Shown piece by piece: positions 50,117-59,443 of a DNA stretch of 64,000 bases. The notes beneath the pieces were generated by a model, which worked only from the letters and a program-made list of their open reading frames with translations, did no database searches and was not told the origin of the DNA. The stretch is from Rhizobacter sp. OV335. Lineage in GTDB: Bacteria > Pseudomonadota > Gammaproteobacteria > Burkholderiales > Burkholderiaceae_C. The first letter of the stretch is position 1; every line of letters begins with the position of its first letter. The stretch covers positions 1 through 64,000 of the forward strand of contig NZ_FRCQ01000012.1 in NCBI RefSeq assembly GCF_900142965.1, written 5' to 3'. Made by a program: the position numbers and the translations under genes.

Positions 50117-51051
50117 TTGAGGACCACCCGCGGGTCGATCAGCTTGTAGAGGATGTCCGCGCCCAGGTTCACCAGCATCGTCAGCATCGCCAGGTAGATG
50201 GTGACCGCCTGGATCACCGGGTAATCGCTGCGGTTCACCGCCAGGATGATCTCGCGCCCCAACCCCGGGATCGAGAAGAACACCTCGATCAGGAACGAGC
50301 CGACGAACACGCCCGGCAGCGCCAGCGCGATGTTGGTGACGATCGGGATCATCGCGTTGCGCAGCACGTGCTTGAACAGCACCGTGCCCTCGGTCATGCC
50401 CTTGGCGCGCGCGGTGCGCACGTAGTCGTGGCCGAGCTCGTCGAGGAAGAAGGTGCGGTACAGCCGCGTCTGCGGCGCGAGGCCCACCAGCAGCGCCAGC
50501 AGCACCGGCAGCGGCACGAAGACCGCGAGGTTGGTCAGCGTACTGTCGCTCCAGCCCTGCACCGGGAACCAGCCGAGCTGGAAGCCGAACACGTACTGGC
50601 CGACGATGATGTAGACCAGGAACGAGATCGACAGCGCGACGGTGGAGATCACCATGATGCTGCGGTCGGCCAGCGAGCCGCGGCGGTAGGCCACCCACAT
50701 CGCGATCGGCAGCGCGAGCAGCGTGTCGAGCACGAGGATCGGCAGCATCACCGTCAGCGTGGCCGGCGCGCGTGTCGCGAAGATGCTGCTCACGGCCTCC
50801 TGGGTGGCCCAGCTGTGGCCCCAGTCCAGCGTCACGATGCTGCGGAAGTAGATCAGCAGCTGCTGCCACACCGGCTTGTTCAGCCCGAGCTGCTCGCGGA
50901 TCGCGTCGACCTGCTGCGCCGTGGCGTTCAGGCCGCCGAGGATTTCGGCCGGGTCGCCGCCAAAGTACTTGAAGAGGAAGAACACCAGCAGCACCACCCC
51001 GATCAAGGTCGGGATCATTTGCCACAGGCGCCGTATCAGGTAGGCCGCCAT
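50113..51051 (-). CDS. Peptide-type ABC permease (DppB/OppB-like)
   Basis: A 312-residue permease with six helices. The N-terminal MAAYLIRRLWQMIPTLIGVV is typical of DppB proteins, and the loop DYVRTARAKGMTEGTVLFKHVLRN is the ATPase contact. It is the first gene of the minus-strand importer operon. A perfect GC-rich inverted repeat lies about 42 bp upstream of its start, in the 5' leader. It pairs with DppC to transport substrates captured by one or more of the three divergent binding proteins. Confidence 0.92.
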   Translation of the reverse strand: MAAYLIRRLWQMIPTLIGVVLLVFFLFKYFGGDPAEILGGLNATAQQVDAIREQLGLNKPVWQQLLIYFRSIVTLDWGHSWATQEAVSSIFATRAPATLTVMLPILVLDTLLALPIAMWVAYRRGSLADRSIMVISTVALSISFLVYIIVGQYVFGFQLGWFPVQGWSDSTLTNLAVFVPLPVLLALLVGLAPQTRLYRTFFLDELGHDYVRTARAKGMTEGTVLFKHVLRNAMIPIVTNIALALPGVFVGSFLIEVFFSIPGLGREIILAVNRSDYPVIQAVTIYLAMLTMLVNLGADILYKLIDPRVVLK

Positions 51052-51356
51052 ATCGTCGTGAGCGTCTCGGGTCGAGAAAAGAGGACCGGCCCGCCCCGCC
51101 GGCCCGGGTCGGGGGGCGGCGCGGGCCGGCGGGGCAGGCGCGAGTCTAAGGCCCGGCCCGAACCCCCCTGCCCCGCGTTTGCCCTCAGGAACTTCGCAGC
51201 GCACGCAACTTGCATGCCGGTGCGAAAGTTCCCGCGTGCAGGCCCGGGGCAAGCCCGGAGGACACCCGCGCCGGGCAGGCCCTAGACTTCGCGCCTTCGG
51301 CATGCCGCCGCGCCACGAGCGTCGGCGGCGTACCCTCCCACCAGGAGTCCGTGACC
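51052..51356. other. Divergent control region of the peptide-type ABC system
   Basis: This 305-bp gap has no gene. It contains the strong inverted repeat at 51093-51135, a promoter-like pair AGGACA at 51259-51264 and TAGACT at 51283-51288 (18-bp spacer) leading to the first binding-protein gene, and an imperfect inverted repeat of GAACTTCGCA with TGCGAAAGTTC at about 51187-51228. Confidence 0.5.
51093..51135 (-). repeat. Perfect 14-bp GC-rich inverted repeat in the dppB leader
   Basis: GCCCCGCCGGCCCG at 51093-51106 and CGGGCCGGCGGGGC at 51122-51135 are exact reverse complements around a 15-bp spacer. No T-run follows on either strand. It could form a very stable hairpin in the dppB transcript leader, acting as attenuator or stabiliser. 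Confidence 0.5.
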
Positions 51357-53189
51357 ATGATCCGACGCGGTGCAGCCGGGCTGCTCGCCTTCTTCGCCCT
51401 CTGCTGTTCGGCAGCGCCACCGGCGCCCGCCGCGCAGCCCGCGGCGCCGCTGAAAGTGCTGAGGTATGCCTTCCCGGTGGCCGAGACCGGGTTCGACCCG
51501 GTGCAGCTCAGCGATCTCTATTCGCGCACCGTCACCGCCGGCATCTTCGAGGCGCCGCTGACCTTCGACTACCTCGCGCGGCCGATCCGCATGAAGCCGA
51601 ACACCGCCGCGGCGATGCCGGAGATCAGCGACGACTTCAAGACCTTCACGTTCCGGCTGAAGCCCGGCACGTATTTCCAGGACGACCCGGCCTTCAAGGG
51701 GCAGCGCCGCGAGCTGGTCGCGCAGGACTACGTCTACACGCTGAAGCGCCACTACGACCCGCAGTGGAAGAGCCCCAACCTCTACCTGCTCGAGAACTCG
51801 AAGCTGCTCGGGCTGTCGGAATTGCGTCGCCAGGTGGTGGCTTCGAAGCAGCCCTTCCCGTACGACCGCGAGGTCGACGGCCTGCGCGCGCTCGACCGCT
51901 ACACCTTCCAGGTGCGGCTGGCCGAGCCGTCGCCGCGCTTTCACCAGCAGATCATGACCGACCCCGGGGCCTTCGGCGCGATGGCGCGCGAGGTGGTCGA
52001 GTTCTATGGCGACAAGATCATGGCGCACCCGGTGGGCACTGGTCCGTTCCGGCTCGCCGACTGGCGCCGCAGCTCGCTGATCGTGCTCGAGCGCAACGCC
52101 GGCTACCGCGAGCAGCTCTACGAAGAAGAGGCACCGGCCGACGACCCGCGCTCGCAGGCCATCGTGCGCGCGATGAAGGGCAAGCGCATCCCGATGCTCG
52201 ACCGCATCGAGATCTCGATCATCGAGGAGGCGCAGCCGCGCTGGCTGAGCTTCCTGAATGGCCAGAGCGATTTCCTCGAGCGCCTGCCGCCCGAGTTCTC
52301 GGGCATCGCGATCCCGCGCAACCGGCTCGCGCCGAACCTGGCCAAGCGCGGCATACAGATGGACCAGGCGCCGCTGGCCGACGCGGTGATCGCCGGCTTC
52401 TTCAACCACGAGAACCCGGTGGTCGGCGGCTACACGCCCGAGAAGGTGGCGCTGCGGCGCGCGATCTCGCTGGCCTACAACACGCCGGCCGAGCTGCAGC
52501 TCGCGCGCAAGAACCAGGCGGTGCCGGCGCAGACCGCGATTGCGCCGGCGGTGTACGGCTACGACCCGACGGTCAAGACCGAGATGAGCGACTACGACCC
52601 CGACCGGGCGCGCGCGCTGCTCGACACCTACGGGTATGTCGACCGCGACGGCGACGGCTGGCGCGACCTGCCCGACGGCAGCCCGCTGCTGATCGAATAC
52701 TCGACGCAGCCCGACCAGCTGAGCCGCCAGCTCGTCGAGCTGTGGGACAAGAGCATGCGCGCGGTCGGCATCCACATGGTCTTCAGGACCGCGAAGTGGC
52801 CGGAGAACCTGAAGTCCTCGCGCGCCGGCAAGCTGATGATGTGGGGCGTGGGCTGGGCCGCGACGACCCCGGATGCCGACACCTTCCTCGCGCTCGCGTA
52901 CGGCCCGAACAAGGGCGGTGCCAACCATTCGCGCTTCGACCTGCCGGCCTTCAATGTGCTGTTCGAGAAGCAGGGCCGCATGCCCGACGGGCCGGAGCGC
53001 GAGGCCGTGCTGCGCGAGGGGAGCAAGCTGATGGTGGCCTACATGCCGTACAAGATCAGCGGGCACCGCATCGCCACCGACCTGATGCACCCGTGGGTGC
53101 TGGGCTACCGGCGCAATCCGTTCGTCCGCGAGTTCTGGAAATTCCTCGACATCGACACCGCGCTCGAGCAAGCGCGCACCGCCCCATGA
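51357..53189 (+). CDS. Family-5 extracellular solute-binding protein 1
   Basis: A 610-residue periplasmic binding protein of the peptide/nickel (SBP_bac_5) family, with a Sec signal peptide (about 1-26). The mature protein begins with VLRYAFPVAETGFDP and shows GTYFQDDPAFKG and PVGTGPFRL, typical of the family. It is about 60-80 residues longer than classical DppA. AGGAG at 51343-51347 supports the ATG. It is the first of three tandem paralogues divergent from the dppBC-ATPase operon and overlaps the second by 4 bp. Confidence 0.92.
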   Translation: MIRRGAAGLLAFFALCCSAAPPAPAAQPAAPLKVLRYAFPVAETGFDPVQLSDLYSRTVTAGIFEAPLTFDYLARPIRMKPNTAAAMPEISDDFKTFTFRLKPGTYFQDDPAFKGQRRELVAQDYVYTLKRHYDPQWKSPNLYLLENSKLLGLSELRRQVVASKQPFPYDREVDGLRALDRYTFQVRLAEPSPRFHQQIMTDPGAFGAMAREVVEFYGDKIMAHPVGTGPFRLADWRRSSLIVLERNAGYREQLYEEEAPADDPRSQAIVRAMKGKRIPMLDRIEISIIEEAQPRWLSFLNGQSDFLERLPPEFSGIAIPRNRLAPNLAKRGIQMDQAPLADAVIAGFFNHENPVVGGYTPEKVALRRAISLAYNTPAELQLARKNQAVPAQTAIAPAVYGYDPTVKTEMSDYDPDRARALLDTYGYVDRDGDGWRDLPDGSPLLIEYSTQPDQLSRQLVELWDKSMRAVGIHMVFRTAKWPENLKSSRAGKLMMWGVGWAATTPDADTFLALAYGPNKGGANHSRFDLPAFNVLFEKQGRMPDGPEREAVLREGSKLMVAYMPYKISGHRIATDLMHPWVLGYRRNPFVREFWKFLDIDTALEQARTAP

Positions 53190-55021
53190 TCCGACGCTTC
53201 CTCCTGATCGCCGGTACCGCGCTGGCCACCCTCGCCACCGCAGCGGGCAACGCTGCGGCGCAATCGCAGGCCGCCTCTCAGGCCGCCGCCTCTCCCGGGC
53301 TCAAGACCTTCCGCTGGGCCCTTCTGTCTGCCGAGACCGGCTTCGACCCGGTGAAGATCAGCGACCTGTACTCGCGCTACGTCACGACGCACCTGTTCGA
53401 GGCGCTGGTCCGCTACGACTACCTGGCCCGCCCGTTCAAGGTGCGGGCGGAGGCAGCGGCCGCGATGCCCGAGGTGTCGGCCGATTTCCGCACCTACACC
53501 TTCCGCATCCGCCCCGGCGTGTACTTCCAGGACGACCCGGCGTTCAAGGGCCAGCGCCGCGAGCTGGTCGCGCAAGACTTCGTCTACGCGATCAAGCGCT
53601 TCTTCGACCCGGCCAACGCGAGCCCGAACTACGCGGAGATGAACGACCAGGGCTTCATCGGCCTGGACGAGCTGCGCCAGCAAGCGCTGGCGAAGAAGAC
53701 ACCGTTCGACTACGACAAGCCGGTCGAAGGCCTGCGCGCGCTGGACCGCCACACGCTGCAGATCAAGCTGGAGAGCCCGCGCCCGCGCCTGCTCTTCACG
53801 CTGGCCGACAGCAGCCTGTACGGCGCCGTCGCGCGCGAGGTCGTCGAGTTCTACGGCGACAAGACGATGGAGCACCCGGTGGGCACCGGGCCGTTCCGGC
53901 TCGCCACCTGGCGGCGCAGTTCGCAGATCGTGCTGGAGCGCAACCCCGGCTTCCACGAGGCCTTCTACGATGCCGAGCCGAATGCCGACGATGCCGAAGG
54001 CCAGGCGCTGCTGCAGCGCTTCAAGGGGCGCCGGCTGCCGATGATCGACCGCGTCGAGATCTCGATCATCGAGGAGAGCCAGCCGCGCTGGCTGGCCTTC
54101 CTGAACGGCGAGACCGATCTCGTCACGGTGCCGCTGGAGTTCGCGAACCAGGCGGTGCCGAACGGCAAGCTGGCGCCGAACCTGGCGAAGCGCGGCATCC
54201 AGATGCAGCGCGTCGTCAACCCGGACCGCACGCTGTACTACTTCAACATGGAAGACCCGACCGTCGGCGGCTACACCGCCGACAAGGTCGCGCTGCGCCG
54301 CGCGATCCGGCTGGCCATCGACGTGACGCGCGAGATCAACGGCGTGCGACGCGGCCAGGCCATCCCGGCGCAGAGCATGGTGGCGCCCGGCACCTTCGGC
54401 TACGACCCGAACTACAAGACCGAGAACAGCGACTACAACGTTCCGCGCGCGAAGGCGCTGCTCGACATGTACGGCTACGTCGACCGCAACGGCGACGGCT
54501 GGCGCGACATGCCCGACGGCAGTCCGCTGGTGATCCAGTACGCCACCTCGCCGGACAGCCTGCAGCGCCAGTTCGACGAGCTGTGGAAGAGGAACATGGA
54601 TGCGATCGGCGTGCGCGTCGAGTTCAAGCCCGCCCAGTGGCCCGAGAACCTGAAGGCGGCGCGCGCCGGCCAGCTGATGGTGTGGCAGCTCGGCTACACC
54701 GCGTCGACCCCCGACGTGCAGGACGCGATGCAGCTGCTCTACGGCCCGGGCGCCGGCGGCCAGAACCTCGGACGGTTCAGGAACGAGCGCTTCGATGCGA
54801 TCTACGACCGCATGCGCAGCATGCCCGACGGCCCGGAACGCCTCGCGCTGCTCGACGAGGCGAACCGCATCGTGACGGCGCTCGCGCCGCACAAGTACAA
54901 CGTGCACCGCATCGTGACCGACCTGGCGCAGCCGTGGATCGTCGGCTACCGCAGGCCGGTTTTCGTGAGCCGCTTCTGGCAGTACCTGGACATCGACGAG
55001 AGTCGCCGGGTCTCCCACTGA
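53186..55021 (+). CDS. Family-5 extracellular solute-binding protein 2
   Basis: A 611-residue paralogue of its neighbour with a Sec signal peptide (MIRRFLLIAG, cleavage near AAA-Q). It shares the blocks AETGFDP, YFQDDPAFKGQRRELVAQDFVY, HPVGTGPFRLA and NRIVTALAPHKYNVHRIVTDL. It starts inside the stop of gene 1 (ATGA) and ends 19 bp before gene 3. Sequence differences lie mainly in the putative ligand-binding regions (for example NYAEMNDQGFIGL in place of NLYLLENSKLLGL), which suggests a different specificity. Confidence 0.92.
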   Translation: MIRRFLLIAGTALATLATAAGNAAAQSQAASQAAASPGLKTFRWALLSAETGFDPVKISDLYSRYVTTHLFEALVRYDYLARPFKVRAEAAAAMPEVSADFRTYTFRIRPGVYFQDDPAFKGQRRELVAQDFVYAIKRFFDPANASPNYAEMNDQGFIGLDELRQQALAKKTPFDYDKPVEGLRALDRHTLQIKLESPRPRLLFTLADSSLYGAVAREVVEFYGDKTMEHPVGTGPFRLATWRRSSQIVLERNPGFHEAFYDAEPNADDAEGQALLQRFKGRRLPMIDRVEISIIEESQPRWLAFLNGETDLVTVPLEFANQAVPNGKLAPNLAKRGIQMQRVVNPDRTLYYFNMEDPTVGGYTADKVALRRAIRLAIDVTREINGVRRGQAIPAQSMVAPGTFGYDPNYKTENSDYNVPRAKALLDMYGYVDRNGDGWRDMPDGSPLVIQYATSPDSLQRQFDELWKRNMDAIGVRVEFKPAQWPENLKAARAGQLMVWQLGYTASTPDVQDAMQLLYGPGAGGQNLGRFRNERFDAIYDRMRSMPDGPERLALLDEANRIVTALAPHKYNVHRIVTDLAQPWIVGYRRPVFVSRFWQYLDIDESRRVSH

Positions 55022-55040
55022 ACGGCGCGGCGCAGCGGAC

Positions 55041-56816
55041 ATGGAGCTGACGCGCCGCACCTGGCTTGCCGCCTCGGCCGCGCTGTCGTGCGGCGCGCCG
55101 GGCCTCGCGGAGGCGGCCGACAAGACACTGCACCTGGCCTTCGGCGTCGCCGAGACCGGCTTCGATCCGTGCCAGATCTCGGACGTCAATTCGGCGCAGG
55201 TGGTGTCGGCGATCTTCGACGCGCCGCTCACCTACGACTATCTCGCGCGCCCGGTGAAGCTGCGCCCGAACACGGCGGCGCTGCCCGAGATCAGCGACGA
55301 CTTCAAGACCTTCACGTTCCGCCTGCGCCCCGGCATCTTCTTCGCCGACGACCCGGCCTTCGGCGGCAAGCCACGCGAGCTGGTCGCGCAGGACTACGTC
55401 TACAGCGTCAAGCGCTTCTACGACCCGCGCCTGAACTGCGAGAACATCTACGTGTTCGAGAACGCGAAGCTGCGCGACCTGACCGAGCTGCGCGCGCAGG
55501 CCAGCAAAAGCGGCAAGCCCTTCGACTACGACCGCGAGGTGGAAGGCATCCGCGCGCTCGACCGCTACACCTTCCGCATCCGGCTGGCCGAGCCGAGCCC
55601 GCGCTTCCACCATTGGTTCACGCAGGGCGCGCTGGTGGGGGCGGTCGCGCGCGAGGTGGTCGAGCATTACGGCGCCGAGATCGCCGCGCACCCGGTGGGC
55701 ACCGGCCCGTTCATGCTCGCGAGCTGGCGCCGCGCATCGCGCATCGAACTCGTGCGCAACCCGCGCTTTCGCGAGCTGCACTTCGAGGCCGAGCCCGCGC
55801 CCGACGATGCGCCGGCCCAGGAGATCGCGCGCCAGCTGGCCGGCCGGCGCCTGCCGGTGGCCGAGCGCATCGAGGTCAGCGTGATCGTCGAGGCTCAGCC
55901 GCAGTGGCTCGCCTTCGTCAACGGCGCGCTCGACGTGCTGGAGCTGCCGGTGGAGTTCACGCCGATCGCGGCGCCGGGCAACCGCATCGCGCCGCACCTC
56001 GCGCGCCAGGGCGTGCGGCTGCAGCGCAGCGCGAAGGCCGACATGGTGCTGACCTACTTCAACATGGACGACCCGGTGGTCGGCGGCAACACGCCGGACA
56101 AGGTCGCGCTGCGCCGCGCGATCTGCCTGGCCTACGACAACCGGCAGGACCTGGAGGACCTGCGCCACGGCCAGGGCATCCCGGCGCAGTCGGTGGTCGC
56201 GCCGTTCACCTCGGGCTACGAAGAGGACTACCGCAGCACGATGAGCGAGACCAGCATCGCCCGCGCGACCGCGCTGCTCGACCTGTGCGGTTTTGTCGAC
56301 CGCGACGGCGACGGCTGGCGCGAGAGGCCCGACGGCAGCCCGCTGGTGCTGCGGCTCGCGTCGCGGCCGGACCAGCGCCAGCGCCAGTTCAACGAGCTGT
56401 GGCGCAAGTGCATGACGGCGGTGGGGCTGCGCATCGAGTTCGAGATCGCGAGCTGGCCGGACCTGCTGAAGCGGGGGCGCGCGGGCAAGCTGATGATGTG
56501 GGGCTTCAGCTGGGTGGCGGGCACGCCCGACGGCGGCTTCTTCCTCGGCATCGGCTACGGCCCGAACGCCAACGAATCGAACGATGCGCACTTTGCGCTG
56601 CCGGCCTACGATCGGTTGTTCGAGCGGCAGAACGTGCTGCCCGACGGGCCGGAGCGCGCGGCGCTGATGCGCGAGGCGAAGAACATCCTGGTGGCGTACA
56701 TGCCGTACAAGGCGCATGTGCACACCGTCGTCAGCGACGTGCTGCACCGGCGCGTGATCGGGCACCTGAGGCATCCGTTCATGCGCGACACCTGGCAGTT
56801 CATCGGCATCGAATAG
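55041..56816 (+). CDS. Family-5 extracellular solute-binding protein 3, possible Tat substrate
   Basis: A 591-residue third paralogue. The signal region reads MELTRRTWLAASAAL with a twin arginine, so export by Tat is possible, unlike the two paralogues before it. Family blocks are kept: VAETGFDPCQIS, FADDPAFGGKPRELVAQDYVYSVKRFYDP, HPVGTGPFML. It is followed after 9 bp by acetoacetyl-CoA synthetase in the same orientation. The ligand is unknown. Confidence 0.92.
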   Translation: MELTRRTWLAASAALSCGAPGLAEAADKTLHLAFGVAETGFDPCQISDVNSAQVVSAIFDAPLTYDYLARPVKLRPNTAALPEISDDFKTFTFRLRPGIFFADDPAFGGKPRELVAQDYVYSVKRFYDPRLNCENIYVFENAKLRDLTELRAQASKSGKPFDYDREVEGIRALDRYTFRIRLAEPSPRFHHWFTQGALVGAVAREVVEHYGAEIAAHPVGTGPFMLASWRRASRIELVRNPRFRELHFEAEPAPDDAPAQEIARQLAGRRLPVAERIEVSVIVEAQPQWLAFVNGALDVLELPVEFTPIAAPGNRIAPHLARQGVRLQRSAKADMVLTYFNMDDPVVGGNTPDKVALRRAICLAYDNRQDLEDLRHGQGIPAQSVVAPFTSGYEEDYRSTMSETSIARATALLDLCGFVDRDGDGWRERPDGSPLVLRLASRPDQRQRQFNELWRKCMTAVGLRIEFEIASWPDLLKRGRAGKLMMWGFSWVAGTPDGGFFLGIGYGPNANESNDAHFALPAYDRLFERQNVLPDGPERAALMREAKNILVAYMPYKAHVHTVVSDVLHRRVIGHLRHPFMRDTWQFIGIE

Positions 56817-56825
56817 AGGCATGTG

Positions 56826-58859
56826 ATGGCAGTCCCGAGACCGCAGATCCTGCGCTACACCGACTGGCTGGCCCGCGAGCGCGGCCTGCAGTTCGACGCG
56901 ACCACGCACGAAGGCTACGACGCGCTGTGGCGCTGGTCCGTGACCGATCTCGACGCGTTCTGGCGCTCGATCTGGGACTTCTACGGCCTGCGGTCGCCGA
57001 CCCCGTTCACGCAGGTGCTCGCCGACGACCGCATGCCCGGTGCGCGCTGGTTCGACGGCGCGCAGCTGAACTACGCGCAGCAGGTGTTCCGCCACGCCGA
57101 CGCGGCGCATGCGGCCGGGCACCCGGCGGTGGTGTTCCAGGACGAGCGCCTGCGCGACTGCGCCAGCCTGCTCGAATGGAGCTGGCCGAAGCTGCGCCGC
57201 CAGGTGGCGCAGCTGGCGGCGCACTACCGGCGGCTCGGCGTCGTGCGCGGCGACCGCATCTGCGCCTTCATGCCGAACACGCCGCAGACGCTGGTCGCCT
57301 TCCTCGCGGCCGCGAGCCTCGGCGCGGTGTGGTCGGTGTGTTCGCCCGACATGGGGCCGGTCGCGGTCCTCGACCGCTTCCGCCAGATCGAGCCGACGCT
57401 GCTGGTCGGCTGCGACGGCTATGTGCATGGCGGCACCGCGCACGAGCGGCTCGCGCTGCTGCAGGACCTGGTGAAGGAGCTGCCGACGCTGAAGCACGTG
57501 CTGCTGTGGCGCAACCTCGGCGGCGCGCTGCCGGCCGGCTGGCACGACTTCGACGGGCTGCTGTGCGGCGACCTGCCGCTGCAGATCGATCCGCTGCCGT
57601 TCGACCATCCGCTGTGGATCGTCTATTCGAGCGGCACGACCGGGCTGCCGAAGGCGATCGTGCACGGCCATGGCGGCGTCGTGCTGGAGCACCTGAAGTT
57701 CATGGGGCTGCACAACGACCTTGGCCCGAGCGCCGAGGGCGGCGACCGCTTCCACTGGTACAGCGCGACCGGCTGGATCATGTGGAACTGCCAGATCGCC
57801 GGGCTGCTGAACGGCACGACGATCTGCCTGTACGACGGCAGCCCGTCCGGGCGCAGCGGACAGCCGGACTGGAGCACGCTGTGGCGCTTCGTCGCCGATT
57901 CCGGCAGCACCTTCTTCGGCGCCGGCGCGGCGTTCTTCGCGAGCTGCATGAAGGCCGGCCTGGAGCCCGCGCGGATGCCGGGGCTGGCGCGGCTGCGCGC
58001 GCTCGGCAGCACCGGCTCGCCGCTGTCGGCCGACGTGTACCGCTGGGCGGCGCAGCACCTGCCGCGTGTCGACGACCGGCCGATGTGGCTGACCTCGCTG
58101 TCGGGCGGCACCGATTTCGCCGGTGCCTTCGTGGCCGGGTTGCCGACGCTGCCGGTGGTCGAGGGCGAGATGCAATGCCGCTGCCTCGGTGCCGCGGTCG
58201 AGGCCTGGAGCGAGCCCGATCCGGCGACCGGCCGCGGGCAGGCGCTGGTCGACGAGGTGGGCGAGCTGGTGTGCACGCGGCCGATGCCGTCGATGCCGCT
58301 GTATTTCTGGGGCGATGCGGACGGGCGGCGATACCGCGAGAGCTACTTCGACATGTACCCCGATGGAAATGGAAGACCTGCGGTCTGGCGCCACGGCGAC
58401 TGGCTGCGCATCACGCCACGCGGCGGCGCGGTGATCTACGGCCGCAGCGATGCGACCATCAACCGCCACGGCATCCGCATGGGCACGGCCGAGCTGTACC
58501 GCGCGGTCGAAGCGTTGCCCGAGGTGGTGGACAGCCTGGTCGTCGACCTGGAGTACCTGGGCCGCGAGAGCTGGATGCCGCTGTTCGTCGTGCTGCGCGA
58601 AGGCCGCTTGCTGGATGACGCGCTGGTCGCGCGGCTGAAGCAGGAGATCCGCGGCGCGTTGTCGGCGCGGCATGTGCCGAACGAGATCTTCCAGGTGGAC
58701 GCGATCCCGCGCACGCTGTCGGGCAAGAAGATGGAGCTGCCGGTCAAGAAGCTGCTGATGGGCACGCCGGCCGAGCAGGTGTTCAAGCTCGATGCGATGG
58801 CGAATGCGGGCTGCGTGGCGTGGTTCGCCGAATTTGCCCAGCGCCGCAATGCGGCCTAG
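56826..58859 (+). CDS. aacS: Acetoacetyl-CoA synthetase
   Basis: A 677-residue ANL enzyme that forms acetoacetyl-CoA from acetoacetate, ATP and CoA (ketone body use, link to PHB metabolism). AacS-typical regions are ARWFDGAQLNYAQ near residue 75, the P-loop YSSGTTGLPKAIVHG at about 267-281, HWYSATGWIMWN, and the C-terminal GRSDATINRHGIRMGTAE and GKKMELPVKKLL. AGAGG at 56815-56819 supports ATG 56826; a GTG at 56823 is also in frame. It may be co-transcribed with the three binding-protein genes. Its stop shares CTAG with the stop of the convergent flavin reductase gene. Confidence 0.93.
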   Translation: MAVPRPQILRYTDWLARERGLQFDATTHEGYDALWRWSVTDLDAFWRSIWDFYGLRSPTPFTQVLADDRMPGARWFDGAQLNYAQQVFRHADAAHAAGHPAVVFQDERLRDCASLLEWSWPKLRRQVAQLAAHYRRLGVVRGDRICAFMPNTPQTLVAFLAAASLGAVWSVCSPDMGPVAVLDRFRQIEPTLLVGCDGYVHGGTAHERLALLQDLVKELPTLKHVLLWRNLGGALPAGWHDFDGLLCGDLPLQIDPLPFDHPLWIVYSSGTTGLPKAIVHGHGGVVLEHLKFMGLHNDLGPSAEGGDRFHWYSATGWIMWNCQIAGLLNGTTICLYDGSPSGRSGQPDWSTLWRFVADSGSTFFGAGAAFFASCMKAGLEPARMPGLARLRALGSTGSPLSADVYRWAAQHLPRVDDRPMWLTSLSGGTDFAGAFVAGLPTLPVVEGEMQCRCLGAAVEAWSEPDPATGRGQALVDEVGELVCTRPMPSMPLYFWGDADGRRYRESYFDMYPDGNGRPAVWRHGDWLRITPRGGAVIYGRSDATINRHGIRMGTAELYRAVEALPEVVDSLVVDLEYLGRESWMPLFVVLREGRLLDDALVARLKQEIRGALSARHVPNEIFQVDAIPRTLSGKKMELPVKKLLMGTPAEQVFKLDAMANAGCVAWFAEFAQRRNAA

Positions 58860-59365
58860 AGGGGGAGTTCGGTGAAGTAACGGCCGCCGTGATAGATCAG
58901 CGGCTGCGCACCTTCGCGCCGCTCGCAGCGCTCGACCTCGCCGACGAAGATCACGTGGTCGCCCTCTTCGTACTGGCTGCGGTTGAAGCATTCGAACACC
59001 GCTGCCACCCCTTCGAGCACCGGCGCACCGCCAACGCCTTCACGGAAGCGCAGCCCGGCGAAGCGGTCCACGTCCTTCGACGCGAAGCGTTCGGCCAGCG
59101 GGCGCTGGTCGGCGGCGAGGATGTTGATCGCGTAGTGCGAGCCGCGCGTGAACGCCGGCATCGAGCCGGCGCGGCGCGACAGGCTCCACAGCACCAGCGG
59201 CGGCGACAGCGACACCGAGTTGAACGAATTGGCGGTCAGGCCGACCGGGTTGCCGTGCAGGTCGCACGCGGTAACGATCGTGACGCCGGTGGCGAACATC
59301 CCGAGCGCAACGCGGAACTCCTGGGCCGAGAAACTGGGTGCCATGGGGCGCAGCATTGCATTCAT
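58856..59365 (-). CDS. Flavin reductase-like (FMN-binding split-barrel) protein
   Basis: A 169-residue protein of the flavin reductase domain family. The motif ALGMFATGVTIVTACD and GLTANSFNSVSLSPPLVLWSL are typical of small components of two-component monooxygenases, which supply FMNH2 or FADH2 by oxidising NAD(P)H. No oxygenase gene is adjacent. Start choice among ATG codons at 59365, 59356 and 59344 is uncertain. It is divergent from the M14 peptidase gene and convergent with aacS. Confidence 0.9.
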   Translation of the reverse strand: MNAMLRPMAPSFSAQEFRVALGMFATGVTIVTACDLHGNPVGLTANSFNSVSLSPPLVLWSLSRRAGSMPAFTRGSHYAINILAADQRPLAERFASKDVDRFAGLRFREGVGGAPVLEGVAAVFECFNRSQYEEGDHVIFVGEVERCERREGAQPLIYHGGRYFTELPL

Positions 59366-59407
59366 GCCGGAATTGTGGAGGGCGACTGCGGGGCCGCCAA
59401 CTCCCAT

Positions 59408-59435
59408 TTGAGGGGGTCTGGCAGCTCCTTACACT
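59408..59435 (+). promoter_or_regulatory. Candidate promoter of the M14 peptidase gene
   Basis: TTGAGG at 59408-59413 and TACACT at 59430-59435 are separated by 16 bp, each a 4/6 match to sigma-70 consensus. The start would fall close to the ATG at 59444, giving almost no leader. Confidence 0.35.
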
Positions 59436-59443
59436 CGTGCAGC

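Noticed and set aside
54777-58991. 1404-codon open frame on the minus strand
   Set aside because: Antisense to two binding proteins and aacS, low-complexity Arg/Ala/Val composition and no start context; a typical high-GC shadow.
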